From Streptomyces sp. R41 (GTDB lineage: Bacteria > Actinomycetota > Actinomycetes > Streptomycetales > Streptomycetaceae), in the NCBI RefSeq assembly GCF_041053055.1, contig NZ_CP163443.1:620001-684000 (forward strand): a stretch of DNA of 64,000 bases, written 5' to 3'. Shown piece by piece: positions 23,780-32,865 of the stretch; position 1 is the stretch's first letter, and each line of letters begins with the position of its first letter. The notes below the pieces were generated by a model that saw only the letters and a program-made list of their open reading frames with translations, had not been told where the DNA came from and made no database searches. A program made the position numbers and the translations under genes.

Positions 23780-25564
23780 ATGACCGAAGGTGCGAAGGAC
23801 AGAGGGGACGGCGGGCTGACCCGTCGTCAATTGGGCCGACGAGTACTGGCCGTGGGCGGAGCGCTGGCCATCGCGCCCTTCCCCGCAGGCCCGGCGGCGG
23901 CCTCGGACAAAGCCGGCCACCCGACGCTGCGCCACGGTACGGCCGAGCAGGCGGGCCTGCTGCCGGAGCACCTGCGCCAACTGGTCACCGACGCAGAGGC
24001 GTTCCTCGGCCCCTCCCCCAAGCACCCTTGGTACGCGGGCGCCGTACTCCTCGCCGGGCGCGGCGGCACCGTGGCCCTGCATCAGCCGATCGGCATGGCG
24101 GTGCGCTACTCGGCCTACAACGAGAAGACGGACACCGGCGTCGAGTTCCCGGCCGACCAGCAGATCGCCGCCGCGGCGGACACCGTCTACGACCTCGCCT
24201 CCGTCTCGAAGCTGTTCACCTCGATCCTCGCCGTGCAGCAGATGGAGCGCGGCGCCCTGGAGCTGGAGGCGACGGTCGCCTCGTACCTCCCGGAGTTCGC
24301 CGGTGGCGGCAAGCAGGGCATCACGATCCGTCAACTCCTCACCCACACCTCGGGGTTCCGCGCCTGGATCCCCCTCTACAACGCGCCGACCCGCGAGGGA
24401 AAGCTCCAGCTCATCTGGGACGAGGTACCTCTCAACCCACCGGGCACCAAGTACCTCTACTCGGACCTGAATCTGATCTCGCTCCAGCTGGTCCTCGAGA
24501 AGATCACCGGCCGCCCCCTCGACACCCTCCTCCACGACGAGATCACCGCGCCGCTCGGCATGCACCGCACCCGCTACAACCCACCCGCCTCCTGGAAGCC
24601 CAAGATCGCCGCCACCGAGGACGCCCGGCTGCCCTGGTCAGGGCTGAACCGCGGTCTCGTCTGGGGCGAGGTGCACGACGAGAACGCGTACTCCTTGGGC
24701 GGGGTGGCGGGCCACGCGGGCGTCTTCTCCTGCGCATGGGACCTCGCGATCCTCGCCCGTACGCTGCTGAACGGCGGCGCGTACGGCAAGGCGCGCATCC
24801 TGAAGCCGGAGACCCTGGACCTGATGTTCACCGACTTCAACACCGCCTTCCCCGGCGACGAGCACGGCCTCGGCTTCGAGCTCTACCAGCACTGGTACAT
24901 GGGCGCGATGGCCACGCCGCGCACCGCGGGCCACACCGGCTTCACCGGCACCTCGCTCGTCCTCGACCCGACGACCGACTCCTTCCTGATCGTCCTCGGC
25001 AACTCCGTCCACCCGGTGCGCAGTTGGCGGTCCGGCTCCGCTCCCCGGGTCGCCACCGCGAACAACCTGGCGCGGGCCGTACCGGTGCGCCCCGCGCGCG
25101 GCCGTACGTCCTGGTTCTCCGGAATGGCGAGCGCCACGACGGCGACACTCACCCTCCCGGCGCTCGACACCACGGCGGGCCCGGCGCGCCTGCAGTGCGC
25201 CTTGTGGTGGGACACCGAGCCCCAGTCGGACCTCCTCTTCCTGGAGGCCTCGACCGACGACGCGACGACCTGGCAGCCGGTCCCGTTCACGACGGTGTCG
25301 TCCGGCGAGGCCCCGCAGGAGCATCCGGCCGCAACGGCCACCGGCTGGTCGGGGCGGGTGTGGCACCGGCTCACCGCGGAGCTGCCCCGGGCGCCGCGGC
25401 TCGCGCTGCGCTGGCGGTACACGACCGACCGGCTCTACGTCGGCCGTGGCGCGTACGTCGACGGCCTGCGGGTCGAGGCCGGGGACCGGGTCGCCTTCGA
25501 CGAGGCGCGGCCGACGGACGCGGCGCGTATTGAGGCGGTGGGCTGGGTGGCGTCCCGGAACTGA
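23780..25564 (+). CDS. Tat-exported serine hydrolase (class C beta-lactamase/DD-peptidase fold)
   Basis: A 594-residue protein. The N-terminus has a twin-arginine signal (TRRQLGRRVLAVGGALAIAP). The catalytic domain spans roughly residues 50-410: the nucleophile is S141 in ASVSKLF (S-x-x-K), the second motif is YSD near residue 227 and the third is HTG in TAGHTGFTGTS. It resembles serine hydrolases in cell-wall turnover operons. A C-terminal domain of about 170 residues is a beta-sandwich-like region rich in Trp and Thr without a named match. Expected location is the cell surface or medium. Two GAAAG palindromes precede it. Substrate (peptide, ester or wall fragment) is unknown. Confidence 0.85.
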   Translation: MTEGAKDRGDGGLTRRQLGRRVLAVGGALAIAPFPAGPAAASDKAGHPTLRHGTAEQAGLLPEHLRQLVTDAEAFLGPSPKHPWYAGAVLLAGRGGTVALHQPIGMAVRYSAYNEKTDTGVEFPADQQIAAAADTVYDLASVSKLFTSILAVQQMERGALELEATVASYLPEFAGGGKQGITIRQLLTHTSGFRAWIPLYNAPTREGKLQLIWDEVPLNPPGTKYLYSDLNLISLQLVLEKITGRPLDTLLHDEITAPLGMHRTRYNPPASWKPKIAATEDARLPWSGLNRGLVWGEVHDENAYSLGGVAGHAGVFSCAWDLAILARTLLNGGAYGKARILKPETLDLMFTDFNTAFPGDEHGLGFELYQHWYMGAMATPRTAGHTGFTGTSLVLDPTTDSFLIVLGNSVHPVRSWRSGSAPRVATANNLARAVPVRPARGRTSWFSGMASATTATLTLPALDTTAGPARLQCALWWDTEPQSDLLFLEASTDDATTWQPVPFTTVSSGEAPQEHPAATATGWSGRVWHRLTAELPRAPRLALRWRYTTDRLYVGRGAYVDGLRVEAGDRVAFDEARPTDAARIEAVGWVASRN

Positions 25565-25572
25565 AGGCTCGA

Positions 25573-25607
25573 AGGTGGATGTGTGCGTCACGGCCCACAT
25601 CCATCCT
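25573..25607 (+). terminator. Imperfect hairpin between serine hydrolase and DHFR-like gene
   Basis: AGGTGGATGTG pairs with CACATCCATCCT apart from one bulged base, around a 12-nt loop. It sits 9 bp after the first stop codon and 16 bp before the next start, so it may end the first transcript or lie in the leader of the second. Confidence 0.4.
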
Positions 25608-25623
25608 GAAAGGGAGCCGCGGC

Positions 25624-26208
25624 ATGGGAAGGATCATCGTCACCGAATTCGTCTCGCTCGACGGCGTCCTCGAAGCGCCCGGCGGAGGCGAGGGCTTCAA
25701 GTACGACGGCTGGAGCTTCGAGATCGACCGCGGAGACGGCGGCAACCAGTTCAAGCTCGACGAGACGATGAGCTCGGACGCGCTGCTGCTCGGACGCGTC
25801 ACCTACGAAGGGTTCGCCGCCGCCTGGCCCTCCCGCGAGGGCGAGTTCGCGGACAAGTTCAACAACATGCCCAAGTTCGTGGTCTCCTCGACCCTCGACA
25901 AGGCCGAGTGGAACAACTCCACGGTGCTCGGCGGCGATGTGGTCGAGGAGGTCACGAATCTCAAGCGGGCGCAGCCCGGGAACATCGTGGTCCACGGCAG
26001 TGCCCGGCTGGTGCAGACGCTGATCGAGTACGACCTGGTGGACGAGCTGCGGCTGATGGTCTTCCCCGTCGTCCTCGGAACCGGGAAGCGCCTCTTCGGG
26101 GCCACGTCGGACAAGAAGCGTCTGCGCCTGACGGATTCCAAGGTCGTCGGGGACGGCGTCGCGATCCTCACCTTCGAACGGCCGCAGAACGCGGGCGAGG
26201 GCGGCTGA
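25624..26208 (+). CDS. Dihydrofolate reductase / RibD C-terminal family protein
   Basis: A 194-residue protein of the RibD C-terminal fold. The features are VTEFVSLDGVLEAPGG at the N-terminus, LLLGRVTYEGFAAAWP near residue 60, VVSSTLDKAEW near 95, NIVVHGSARLVQTLIEYDLVDEL and FPVVLGTGKRLF. These are NADPH-binding features, but members of this group rarely have proven DHFR activity; most are uncharacterised reductases. ATG 25624 follows AAAGGGAG at a suitable distance. Single gene; its neighbours do not suggest a pathway. Confidence 0.88.
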   Translation: MGRIIVTEFVSLDGVLEAPGGGEGFKYDGWSFEIDRGDGGNQFKLDETMSSDALLLGRVTYEGFAAAWPSREGEFADKFNNMPKFVVSSTLDKAEWNNSTVLGGDVVEEVTNLKRAQPGNIVVHGSARLVQTLIEYDLVDELRLMVFPVVLGTGKRLFGATSDKKRLRLTDSKVVGDGVAILTFERPQNAGEGG

Positions 26209-26245
26209 GCGACCCCCGGGAGCCGCTCGGGCCCTGTCCCAAGGC

Positions 26246-27802
26246 CTAGGCCTTGTCCTCCAGCACGGCCATCGCCGCGTTGTGCCCGGGCACCCCGCTC
26301 ACACCGCCACCGCGCACCGCGCCCGCCCCGCACAGCAGGACGTTCGCGTGCCGGGTCTCGACGCCCCAGCGGCCCGTGCCTTCCTGGGCGTACGGGAAGG
26401 CGAGGTCGCGGTGGAAGATGTTGCCGCCGGGCAGCCGCAGGTCTCGCTCCAGGTCGAGCGGGGTCTTCGCCTCGATGCACGGGCGGCTGTCCGCGTCGGT
26501 GGCGAGGCAGTCGGCGAGCGGTTCGGCGAGGTGAGCGTCCAGCTGCGCCAGGGTGGACTTCAGCAGCTCTTCCCGTACGGCGTCGTTGTCGCGCTCGAAC
26601 AGCCGGGCGGGTGTGTGCAGGCCGAAGAGGGTGAGGGTCTGGTAGCCCTGCTCGACCAGGTCCCGGCCGAGGATGCTCGGGTCGGTGAGCGAGTGGCAGT
26701 AGATCTCGGAGGGCGGCGCGCTGGGCAGCTCGCCGGACGCGGCCTCGGCGTGGGCTCGGGCCAACTGCTCGTAGCCTTCGGCGATGTGGAAGGTCCCGGA
26801 GAACGCCTCGCGTGGGTCGACGGAGGTGTCGCGCAGCCTCGGCAGCCGCTTGAGCAGCATGTTCACCTTGAGCTGCGCGCCCTCGGCCGGGGTGGGCGGC
26901 TCGTCGCGGGTGAGGTGCGCGAGCTCGTGCGGCGAGGCGTTGACGAGGACGTGCCGGGCCGCGACGACGCCCTCCCCGTCCGCGGTCCGGTAGGTGACCT
27001 CGGCAGCCTCGCCGTCCGTCTCGATCCGCAGCACCTCGTGGCCGGTGGCGATCACGGCGCCCGCGTTGCGCGCCGCCGCGGCGATCGCGTCGGTGAGGGC
27101 GCCCATGCCGCCGACCGGCACGTCCCAGGCGCCGGTGCCGCCGCCGATCACGTGGTAGAGGAAGCAGCGGTTCTGCCGCAGCGAGGGGTCGTGGGCGTCG
27201 GCGAAGGTCCCGATGAGGGCGTCGGTCAGGACGACACCGCGTACGAGATCGTCGGCGAAGTACTCCTCGACGGCCGTGCCGACCGGCTCCTCGAAGAGCA
27301 TCCGCCACGCGTCCTCATCGTCGACGCGGCCGCGCAGCTCCTCGCGTGTCGGGAGCGGTTCGGTGAGCGTCGGGAACACCCGCTGGGCGACCCGGCCCGT
27401 CATCCCGTAAAAGCGCTGCCAGGCCTCGTACTCGCGATCCGAGCCGGTCAGCCGGGCGAACGCCTCGCGGGTGCGCCGCTCGCCGCCGCCGACGAGCAGT
27501 CCGGTGGGCCGGCCGTCGCGTTCGACGGGCGTGTACGACGAGACGGTGCGCCCGCGGACCCGGAAGTCGAGGCTCAGATCCCGCACGATCTTCCGGGGCA
27601 GCAGGCTCACCAGGTACGAGTAGCGCGACAGGCGCGCGTCGACCCCGGCGAACGGCCTGGTGGACACGGCGGCGCCGCCGGTGTTCCCCAGGCGCTCCAG
27701 CACCAGCACGGACCGGCCGGCCCGGGCCAGGTAGGCGGCGGCGACCAGTCCGTTGTGGCCCCCGCCGACGATCACGGCGTCGTATCCCTCGTGTGCAGGC
27801 AT
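26246..27802 (-). CDS. FAD-dependent phytoene-desaturase-like oxidoreductase
   Basis: A 518-residue flavoprotein. The dinucleotide-binding motif is AVIVGGGHNGLVAAAYLARAG at the N-terminus, then ERLGNTGGAAVSTRPF. Other family segments are GGTGAWDVPVGGMGALTDAI near 230 and the C-terminal FAD contact LLCGAGAVRGGGVSGVPGHNAA. It belongs to the CrtI/retinol-saturase-like group (COG1233), which oxidises or isomerises polyenes; without crt genes around it, a carotenoid role is not supported. Start is ATG 27802; a GTG five codons upstream is also in frame. The stop codon sits inside a 14-bp palindrome. Confidence 0.85.
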   Translation of the reverse strand: MPAHEGYDAVIVGGGHNGLVAAAYLARAGRSVLVLERLGNTGGAAVSTRPFAGVDARLSRYSYLVSLLPRKIVRDLSLDFRVRGRTVSSYTPVERDGRPTGLLVGGGERRTREAFARLTGSDREYEAWQRFYGMTGRVAQRVFPTLTEPLPTREELRGRVDDEDAWRMLFEEPVGTAVEEYFADDLVRGVVLTDALIGTFADAHDPSLRQNRCFLYHVIGGGTGAWDVPVGGMGALTDAIAAAARNAGAVIATGHEVLRIETDGEAAEVTYRTADGEGVVAARHVLVNASPHELAHLTRDEPPTPAEGAQLKVNMLLKRLPRLRDTSVDPREAFSGTFHIAEGYEQLARAHAEAASGELPSAPPSEIYCHSLTDPSILGRDLVEQGYQTLTLFGLHTPARLFERDNDAVREELLKSTLAQLDAHLAEPLADCLATDADSRPCIEAKTPLDLERDLRLPGGNIFHRDLAFPYAQEGTGRWGVETRHANVLLCGAGAVRGGGVSGVPGHNAAMAVLEDKA

Positions 27803-27903
27803 GCTTCTTCGTAGCACGTGATGATCTACGTCGGCCAGGGGTGCGCGGCGTCCGGCGGGCGGCCGTATGGGGCGCGGCGGTCCTTCCCGGACGGGGCGGG
27901 AGA

Positions 27904-28020
27904 GTTTTGGCCCGTCCGGCGTTCGAGGACGAAGTCGTCAAGGCCGATACGGGGGTCTGCGGCGGAGCCCCCGGATACAGGACGGGCAGGAGCAGGGGCA
28001 GGGGGCGAAAACCCATCCCC
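27904..28020. repeat. Dispersed Streptomyces-type intergenic repeat
   Basis: GGCCCGTCCGGCGTTCGAGGAC followed, about 40 bp later, by GGGGGTCTGCGGCGGAGCCCCC and a G-rich tail ending in CGAAAACCCAT matches a repetitive intergenic sequence seen many times in Streptomyces chromosomes. The middle part can fold into a stem. It fills the gap between two leftward genes; its role is unknown. Confidence 0.5.
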
Positions 28021-28024
28021 CCGC

Positions 28025-30304
28025 TCAATGTCCCCCGGCCGCCCTCTGCTGCCGTAGCACCGCCACCCTGCGATACAGCTCGACGGCCTCCTGCCCACGC
28101 CCCAGCTGCTCCAGGCAGTGGGCCTCGTCGTTCCGGCTGGCGAGGGCGTCGGGATGGTCGGCACCGAGGACCCGCTCACGGGCGGTGGCGACACGGCGGT
28201 ACTCGGTGAGCGCGTCGGCCCAGCGGCCGAGCCAGCCGAGGCCGACGGCGACCTCGCGGCGGCTGACGAGGGTGTCCGGGTGGTCGGTGCCGAGGACGCG
28301 CTCGCGGATGGCGCACACGTCGCGGGACTCGGCGAGGGCCTCTTCCCAGCGGCCCATGCGGCCGAGGTTCACGCCGAGGCCGTGCCGGGCGCGCAGTGTT
28401 TCGGGGTGCGCGGGGCCGTGCACGCGGGTGCGGTCGTCGATCAGGTCGCGGTACAGCTCCAGCGCCTGCGCGCTGCGGCCGAGCCGGCCGAGGCTGATGC
28501 CGACCTCGTAGCGGGCGGCGAGCGTGTCCGGATGGTCGGGGCCCAGCGCCTGCGCACGGGCCTCGGCCACTTCCTGGTAGGTGTGCAGGGCCTCGGGCCA
28601 GCGCCCCAACTGACCGAGTGCGTAGGCGACTTCGTACCGGGTGACGAGCGTGTCGGGGTGGGTCGGGCCGAGCACCCGGGCGCGCGCGGCGGCGACCTCG
28701 CCCGCCATGCGGTACGAGTCCTCCAGGCGCCCGAGCCTGCTCAGGTTGAAGGCGAGGTTGTGGCGGCAGCGCAGGGTGTCGGGGTGGTCGGGTCCCATCG
28801 CGCGCTCCCGGGCGCCGAGCACGGACGTGTAGGCCTGGTGCGCCTCGAAGTGGCGGCCCAACTGGCCCAGCACGTACGCCATTTCCTGGCGTGCGGCCAG
28901 CGTGTCGGGGTGGTCGGCGCCGAGCACGCGCTCCCTGACCTGGGCGACACGCGCATACTCGCGCAGCGCTTCGGCGGGGCGTCCGGTGCGGCTCAGCGTG
29001 AAGCCGACCTCGTAGCGGCTGGCGAGCGTGTCGGGGTGGTCGGGCCCGAGGGCGTGTTCCCGTTCGGCGGCGACCGCGCGGTGCACCTCGCCCGCCTCGG
29101 TCCACCGGCCGAGCCGCCCCAGACTCAGGCCGGCGTTGTGCCGCCCCGCCAGGGTGGTGATCAACTCCGGTGAGGGGGTGGGCCGTTCGGTGCGCTCGGG
29201 CTCGCGGGCAAGGGCCGTGGAGGGGCGGGCGATCCACTCTCCGGTGAGGCCCGCGGCCGCGTCCGGCGGGGTGGTGCGCAGTCCGGCGCCGGTCGCCTTG
29301 TGGCCGGTGGTCATACCCCGGGTCCAGGACGGCAGCCGGGGTTCGCGGGACGGCGGCTGTTCGGGGCGGGACTGTGTCGAGGGCGCCAGGGGACCCTGCT
29401 CCGCGGCGGGGTGCCGCAGTGCCGGGGTCACCACGGTCGGCACGTACGCCGGGGTCGTGCGGCCGGCGCTGATGCGGCGGCCGAGTTCCCGGGCGTCCTG
29501 CGGGCGTTGTTCGGGCCGTTTGGCGAGCAGGTCGAGGATGATCTTCTCGACGTACTCGGGGAGTTCGGCCCGGTGGCTGCGGGGCGGTTCGGGCGGCGTG
29601 TCGCGGTGGCCGACGAGGACGGCCCAGGCGTCGTCGAGGTCGAACGGCGGCGCTCCGGTGGCGATTTCGTAGAGCACGCATCCGAAGGAGTACAGGTCGC
29701 TGCGGTGGTCGACATGGGCGCCGCTGATCTGCTCCGGCGACATGTAGTGGGGGGTGCCCATCGCGATACCGGTGCCGGTCAGCCGTGCCGTGAAGCCGAT
29801 GTCATGACCGAGCCGGGCGATCCCGAAGTCGCAGATCTTCACCGTGCCGTCGCCGAGCCGCATGATGTTGGCGGGCTTCAAGTCCCTGTGCACAATGCCC
29901 TGTTGGTGGGTGTACGCGAGCGCGGCGGCGACCTGGTCGGCGATGTCGACGACATCGGCGACCGGCAACGGATGCTGCTTGTTGTCCTCCAGGAGCTGGC
30001 TCAGATTCCGGCCCTCCAGCAGCTCCATCACCAGATACAGCACGCCGTCGGACTCGCCGAAGTCGTGGACGACGGTCACCCCGCGGTGCTGGAGGGCGGC
30101 GGCAACCCTGGCCTCGCGCCGAAACCTCTCCCGCAGGACACGGGTGAAGGACTGATCGTGGTGCGGACCATGGGGCTTGAGGCACTTGACCGCCACCTGC
30201 CGGCCCAGCGACTCGTCGCGCGCCCGCCACACCTCGCCCATACCGCCACGCCCGATCAGATCGAGCAGCCGGTACCGGCCCTGGATCAGCCTGGTCTCCG
30301 CCAT
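28025..30304 (-). CDS. Ser/Thr protein kinase with eight C-terminal TPRs
   Basis: A 759-residue soluble kinase. The N-terminal Hanks domain is complete: GRGGMGEVW glycine loop, K40 in VAVKCLK, HRDLKPAN with D141, DFG at 159-161, TPHYMSPEQ and RSDLYSFGCVLYE. A Pro/Thr-rich linker (about 300-410) leads into eight consecutive 42-residue tetratricopeptide repeats of the kinesin-light-chain type, each carrying a G-x-x-HPDTL core. No transmembrane helix or PASTA domain, so unlike PknB it should be cytosolic and use the TPRs to dock partners. Start is ATG 30304; the open frame upstream is a shadow of the next gene. Downstream genes do not hint at its target. Confidence 0.9.
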   Translation of the reverse strand: MAETRLIQGRYRLLDLIGRGGMGEVWRARDESLGRQVAVKCLKPHGPHHDQSFTRVLRERFRREARVAAALQHRGVTVVHDFGESDGVLYLVMELLEGRNLSQLLEDNKQHPLPVADVVDIADQVAAALAYTHQQGIVHRDLKPANIMRLGDGTVKICDFGIARLGHDIGFTARLTGTGIAMGTPHYMSPEQISGAHVDHRSDLYSFGCVLYEIATGAPPFDLDDAWAVLVGHRDTPPEPPRSHRAELPEYVEKIILDLLAKRPEQRPQDARELGRRISAGRTTPAYVPTVVTPALRHPAAEQGPLAPSTQSRPEQPPSREPRLPSWTRGMTTGHKATGAGLRTTPPDAAAGLTGEWIARPSTALAREPERTERPTPSPELITTLAGRHNAGLSLGRLGRWTEAGEVHRAVAAEREHALGPDHPDTLASRYEVGFTLSRTGRPAEALREYARVAQVRERVLGADHPDTLAARQEMAYVLGQLGRHFEAHQAYTSVLGARERAMGPDHPDTLRCRHNLAFNLSRLGRLEDSYRMAGEVAAARARVLGPTHPDTLVTRYEVAYALGQLGRWPEALHTYQEVAEARAQALGPDHPDTLAARYEVGISLGRLGRSAQALELYRDLIDDRTRVHGPAHPETLRARHGLGVNLGRMGRWEEALAESRDVCAIRERVLGTDHPDTLVSRREVAVGLGWLGRWADALTEYRRVATARERVLGADHPDALASRNDEAHCLEQLGRGQEAVELYRRVAVLRQQRAAGGH

Positions 30305-30369
30305 CTCGTGCGATCGCCCCCGTCGCTGCTCAGCCCCACGCCCTCCCCCGGCCCGTCCAGTATGGCGAC

Positions 30370-31227
30370 CTATCTGCCGACTTTGTATGGCGCAGGGCGC
30401 GAGCCGGGGCCGAGCCGTGACATGGCGCGCACAATGTGTTTGGGCGGGAGTTGCCAGCGCAGACGTGCGGGAATACAGCGCAGCAAGGTGCCCGTGACAC
30501 GCAGGCGCCGAGTCACGGCGGCGGGCGGCGGGGCCGCTCTGCCGTACAACTCGTGGGCGTACGGCGGCAGAGAGGCGTACGCCAGATGCGCCACGCGCCG
30601 CCACAGCAGTGCGCGCGCCGGGACGAGCACCGGGTGGGTCGGCGGCCGCACCAGGAAGTCGTCCACCTCCCGCGCCTCGGGCCCCGCAGCCAGCTCCGGC
30701 AGCACCTTCTCGAAGTAGGCCGCCAACTCGGCCTGATTCGCCGGTACGTCGGCGGCATCGATCCCCACCAGCCCTGCGCTGACCCGGTTTTCGGCGATGT
30801 AACGGTCGGCCAGCTCGTCCGTGAGACGGAACCCCGAGCGCCGCAGGACGTGCAGATAGGAATCGATCTCGGCGCAGTGCACCCACAGGAGCAGCTCGGG
30901 TTCGTCGATCCGGTATCGCTCACCCGTGTCCGGGTCCGTGGCCTTGAGCATCGTGTGGATCTTCCGCACCCGCGCGCCCGCCTTCTCGGCGGCTTCGCTG
31001 GTGCCGTACGTCGTCGTCCCCACGAAGTTCGCGGTCCGCATCAACCGGCCCCAGGCGTCGCGCCGGAAGTCCGAGTTCTGCATGACGCCGCGGACCGTGC
31101 GGGGGTGCAGGGCCTGGAGGTAGAGCGCACGGATCCCGGCGACCCACATCATGGGGTCGCCGTGCATCTGCCAGGTCACCGAGGACGGACCGAAGAGCCC
31201 CGGGTCACCCGCCTGAAAGGGCTTCAC
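30370..31227 (-). CDS. Oxygenase MpaB family / DUF2236 protein
   Basis: A 285-residue DUF2236 protein. Typical features are FGPSSVTWQMHGDP at the N-terminus, ALYLQALHPRTVRGVMQNSDF, RTANFVGTTTYGTSEAAEKAG and LLLWVHCAEIDSYL, where the conserved His and Asp/Glu residues ligate a haem in characterised relatives such as the latex-clearing protein Lcp and fungal MpaB. It is encoded 9 bp after the acyl-CoA dehydrogenase gene and is presumably co-transcribed with it, so a role in oxidising a lipid or terpenoid chain is possible. No signal peptide. The enzymatic activity is inferred from the family only. Confidence 0.83.
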   Translation of the reverse strand: MKPFQAGDPGLFGPSSVTWQMHGDPMMWVAGIRALYLQALHPRTVRGVMQNSDFRRDAWGRLMRTANFVGTTTYGTSEAAEKAGARVRKIHTMLKATDPDTGERYRIDEPELLLWVHCAEIDSYLHVLRRSGFRLTDELADRYIAENRVSAGLVGIDAADVPANQAELAAYFEKVLPELAAGPEAREVDDFLVRPPTHPVLVPARALLWRRVAHLAYASLPPYAHELYGRAAPPPAAVTRRLRVTGTLLRCIPARLRWQLPPKHIVRAMSRLGPGSRPAPYKVGR

Positions 31228-31236
31228 ACCAGCAGG

Positions 31237-32415
31237 CTAACGCCGGACCCGCGGCATCCCCAGACCGATCCACGAGATGATTTCGCGCTGGATCTCGTTG
31301 TTTCCGCCGCCGAATGTGAAGATCACCGCCGATCGGTAGCCGCGCTCCAGTTCGCCGTGGAGGACCGCGCCGGCGGAACCCTCCTTGAGGACGCCGGGTG
31401 CGGCGACGACTTCCATCAGCCAGGCGTAGGCGTCGCGGCGTGCCTCGGAGCCGTACACCTTGACGGCGGAGGCGTCCTGCGGGGTGAGGGTGCCTTCCTG
31501 GACGGCGTTCACCATCTGCCAGTTGAGGAGTTTCATGGCGTCGAGCTTGGTGTGGGTCTGGGCGAGGCGGCGGCGCACCCACGGGAGGTCGATGACGCGA
31601 CGGCCGTCGGCGAGTTTGGTCTCCATGGCCCAGCGCTGGACGTCGTGCAGGGCGCGGATCGCCATGGTGCCGTGGGCGGCGAGCGTGACGCGTTCGTGGT
31701 TGAGCTGGTTGGTGATCAGCCGCCAGCCCTTGTTCTCTTCGCCGACCCGGCGCGAGACGGGGACGCGGATGTTCTCGTAGTAGCTCGCGGTGGTGTCGTG
31801 CGAGGCGAGCGTGTTGATGATCGTGCACGAGTAGCCGGGGTCGGAGGTCGGCACCAGGAGCATGGTGATGCCCTTGTGCGGCGGGGCGTCCGGGTCGGTG
31901 CGGACGGCGAGCCACACCCAGTCCGCGGTGTCGCCGTTCGTCGTCCAGATCTTCTGCCCGTTCACGACGTAGTCGTCGCCGTCGCGTACGGCCTTGGTCT
32001 TGAGCGCGGCCAGGTCCGTGCCCGCGTCGGGCTCGCTGTAGCCGATCGCGAAGTCGATCTCGCCGGACAGGATCTTCGGCAGGAAGTACGCCTTCTGCTC
32101 CTCCGTGCCGAACTGCATGATCGTCGGGCCGACGGTGTTGAGCGCCATCAGCGGCAGCGGCACCCCCGCCTGGGCCGCCTCGTCGAAGAAGATGAACTGC
32201 TCCATGGGGCTCAGCCCGCGCCCGCCGTACTCCTTGGGCCAGCCCACGCCGAGCCAGCCGTCGCCGCCGAGCCGGCGGATGGTCTCGCGGTAGAAGCGCT
32301 TCTGCGCGGCCGGGTCCGCGTATCGGGCGTAGGCATTGTCCGGCACCAACCGCGCGAAGTAGTCGCGTAGTTCGGTGCGCAACCGCTGCTGCTCCGGCGT
32401 GTATTCGAGATGCAC
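31237..32415 (-). CDS. Acyl-CoA dehydrogenase
   Basis: A 392-residue flavoenzyme of the acyl-CoA dehydrogenase family. Conserved segments are GWLGVGWPKEYGGRGLSP near residue 65, AIGYSEPDAGTDLAAL and KIWTTNGDTADW for FAD contact, SHDTTASYYENIRVP, and the C-terminal GGGNNEIQREIISWIGLG. I use the GTG at 32415, 7 nt after GGAGG; an upstream in-frame start gives an N-terminus unlike the family. A 14-bp KstR-type palindrome lies 44 bp upstream. With the DUF2236 gene it forms a small leftward operon. The KstR-like site points to a sterol or branched-lipid substrate, but the window offers no other sterol genes. Confidence 0.9.
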   Translation of the reverse strand: MHLEYTPEQQRLRTELRDYFARLVPDNAYARYADPAAQKRFYRETIRRLGGDGWLGVGWPKEYGGRGLSPMEQFIFFDEAAQAGVPLPLMALNTVGPTIMQFGTEEQKAYFLPKILSGEIDFAIGYSEPDAGTDLAALKTKAVRDGDDYVVNGQKIWTTNGDTADWVWLAVRTDPDAPPHKGITMLLVPTSDPGYSCTIINTLASHDTTASYYENIRVPVSRRVGEENKGWRLITNQLNHERVTLAAHGTMAIRALHDVQRWAMETKLADGRRVIDLPWVRRRLAQTHTKLDAMKLLNWQMVNAVQEGTLTPQDASAVKVYGSEARRDAYAWLMEVVAAPGVLKEGSAGAVLHGELERGYRSAVIFTFGGGNNEIQREIISWIGLGMPRVRR

Positions 32416-32458
32416 GGCGCCTCCTGGCTCCCCAAGGCCGACCTGACGGCGCACACCG

Positions 32459-32472
32459 TAGAACGTGTTTCA
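32459..32472. promoter_or_regulatory. KstR-type operator (TnnAACnnGTTnnA)
   Basis: TAGAACGTGTTTCA fits every fixed position of the published mycobacterial KstR consensus TnnAACnnGTTnnA. It lies 44 bp before the acyl-CoA dehydrogenase start codon. KstR is a TetR-family repressor released by sterol-derived CoA thioesters; a homologue would have to be encoded elsewhere. Confidence 0.6.
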
Positions 32473-32865
32473 GAAATTGGGAATGGCGATGACGCGGCCG
32501 CTCAGCCGCGGAAACTGCCGGAGGCGTCGGCCGGGCGGCCGTACTCGCGGACGCGGCCGAACTCGGCCCGGGTCGTAGATCTCGGGCCGCTTGGGAAGGG
32601 TGCGGCGTGCGGCCTTCGGAGGCACTCTTCCGTCAGCCTGGAGGGCTGCCGCGCGAACCGCTGCCGTGGCGGAGCCCGGAGGCGTACGCGCTTCGACGGT
32701 ACGCGTGTCGGGACGCCGGAGTCGGCCGACGGCGATGTGCCGCCGACCGCCCCGGAGTTCAGGGCCGGGCGGGGCGCTGGAACCATCGGGCCGGGCGGCC
32801 GGTCTCGCAGCCGCGTCGGCCTGCGACCGCACTACAGCCGCCGTCGGCGCACGCGTCCTGGCGCC
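32473..32865. other. Long gap without a recognisable gene
   Basis: Between the operator and the DUF326 gene about 390 bp remain. Frames on both strands are open but read as Arg/Ala/Gly-rich text with no family signature, codon periodicity looks weak, and I see no terminator-like stem worth naming. Confidence 0.5.

Noticed and set aside
26241..26254. Palindrome AAGGCCTAGGCCTT as terminator or operator
   Set aside because: It has no loop and contains the stop codon of the desaturase-like gene; likely chance.
28176..29681. Leftward 501-codon frame inside the kinase gene
   Set aside because: It is the shadow of the TPR repeats in another frame, repetitive only because the real gene is.
30305..30886. 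N-terminal extension of the kinase
   Set aside because: The frame stays open but lies over the DUF2236 gene; the ATG at 30304 begins right before the kinase domain.
32470..32832. Leftward 120-codon frame in the gap before the DUF326 gene
   Set aside because: Composition is Arg/Pro/Gly repeats and it begins inside the operator region; no support for coding.
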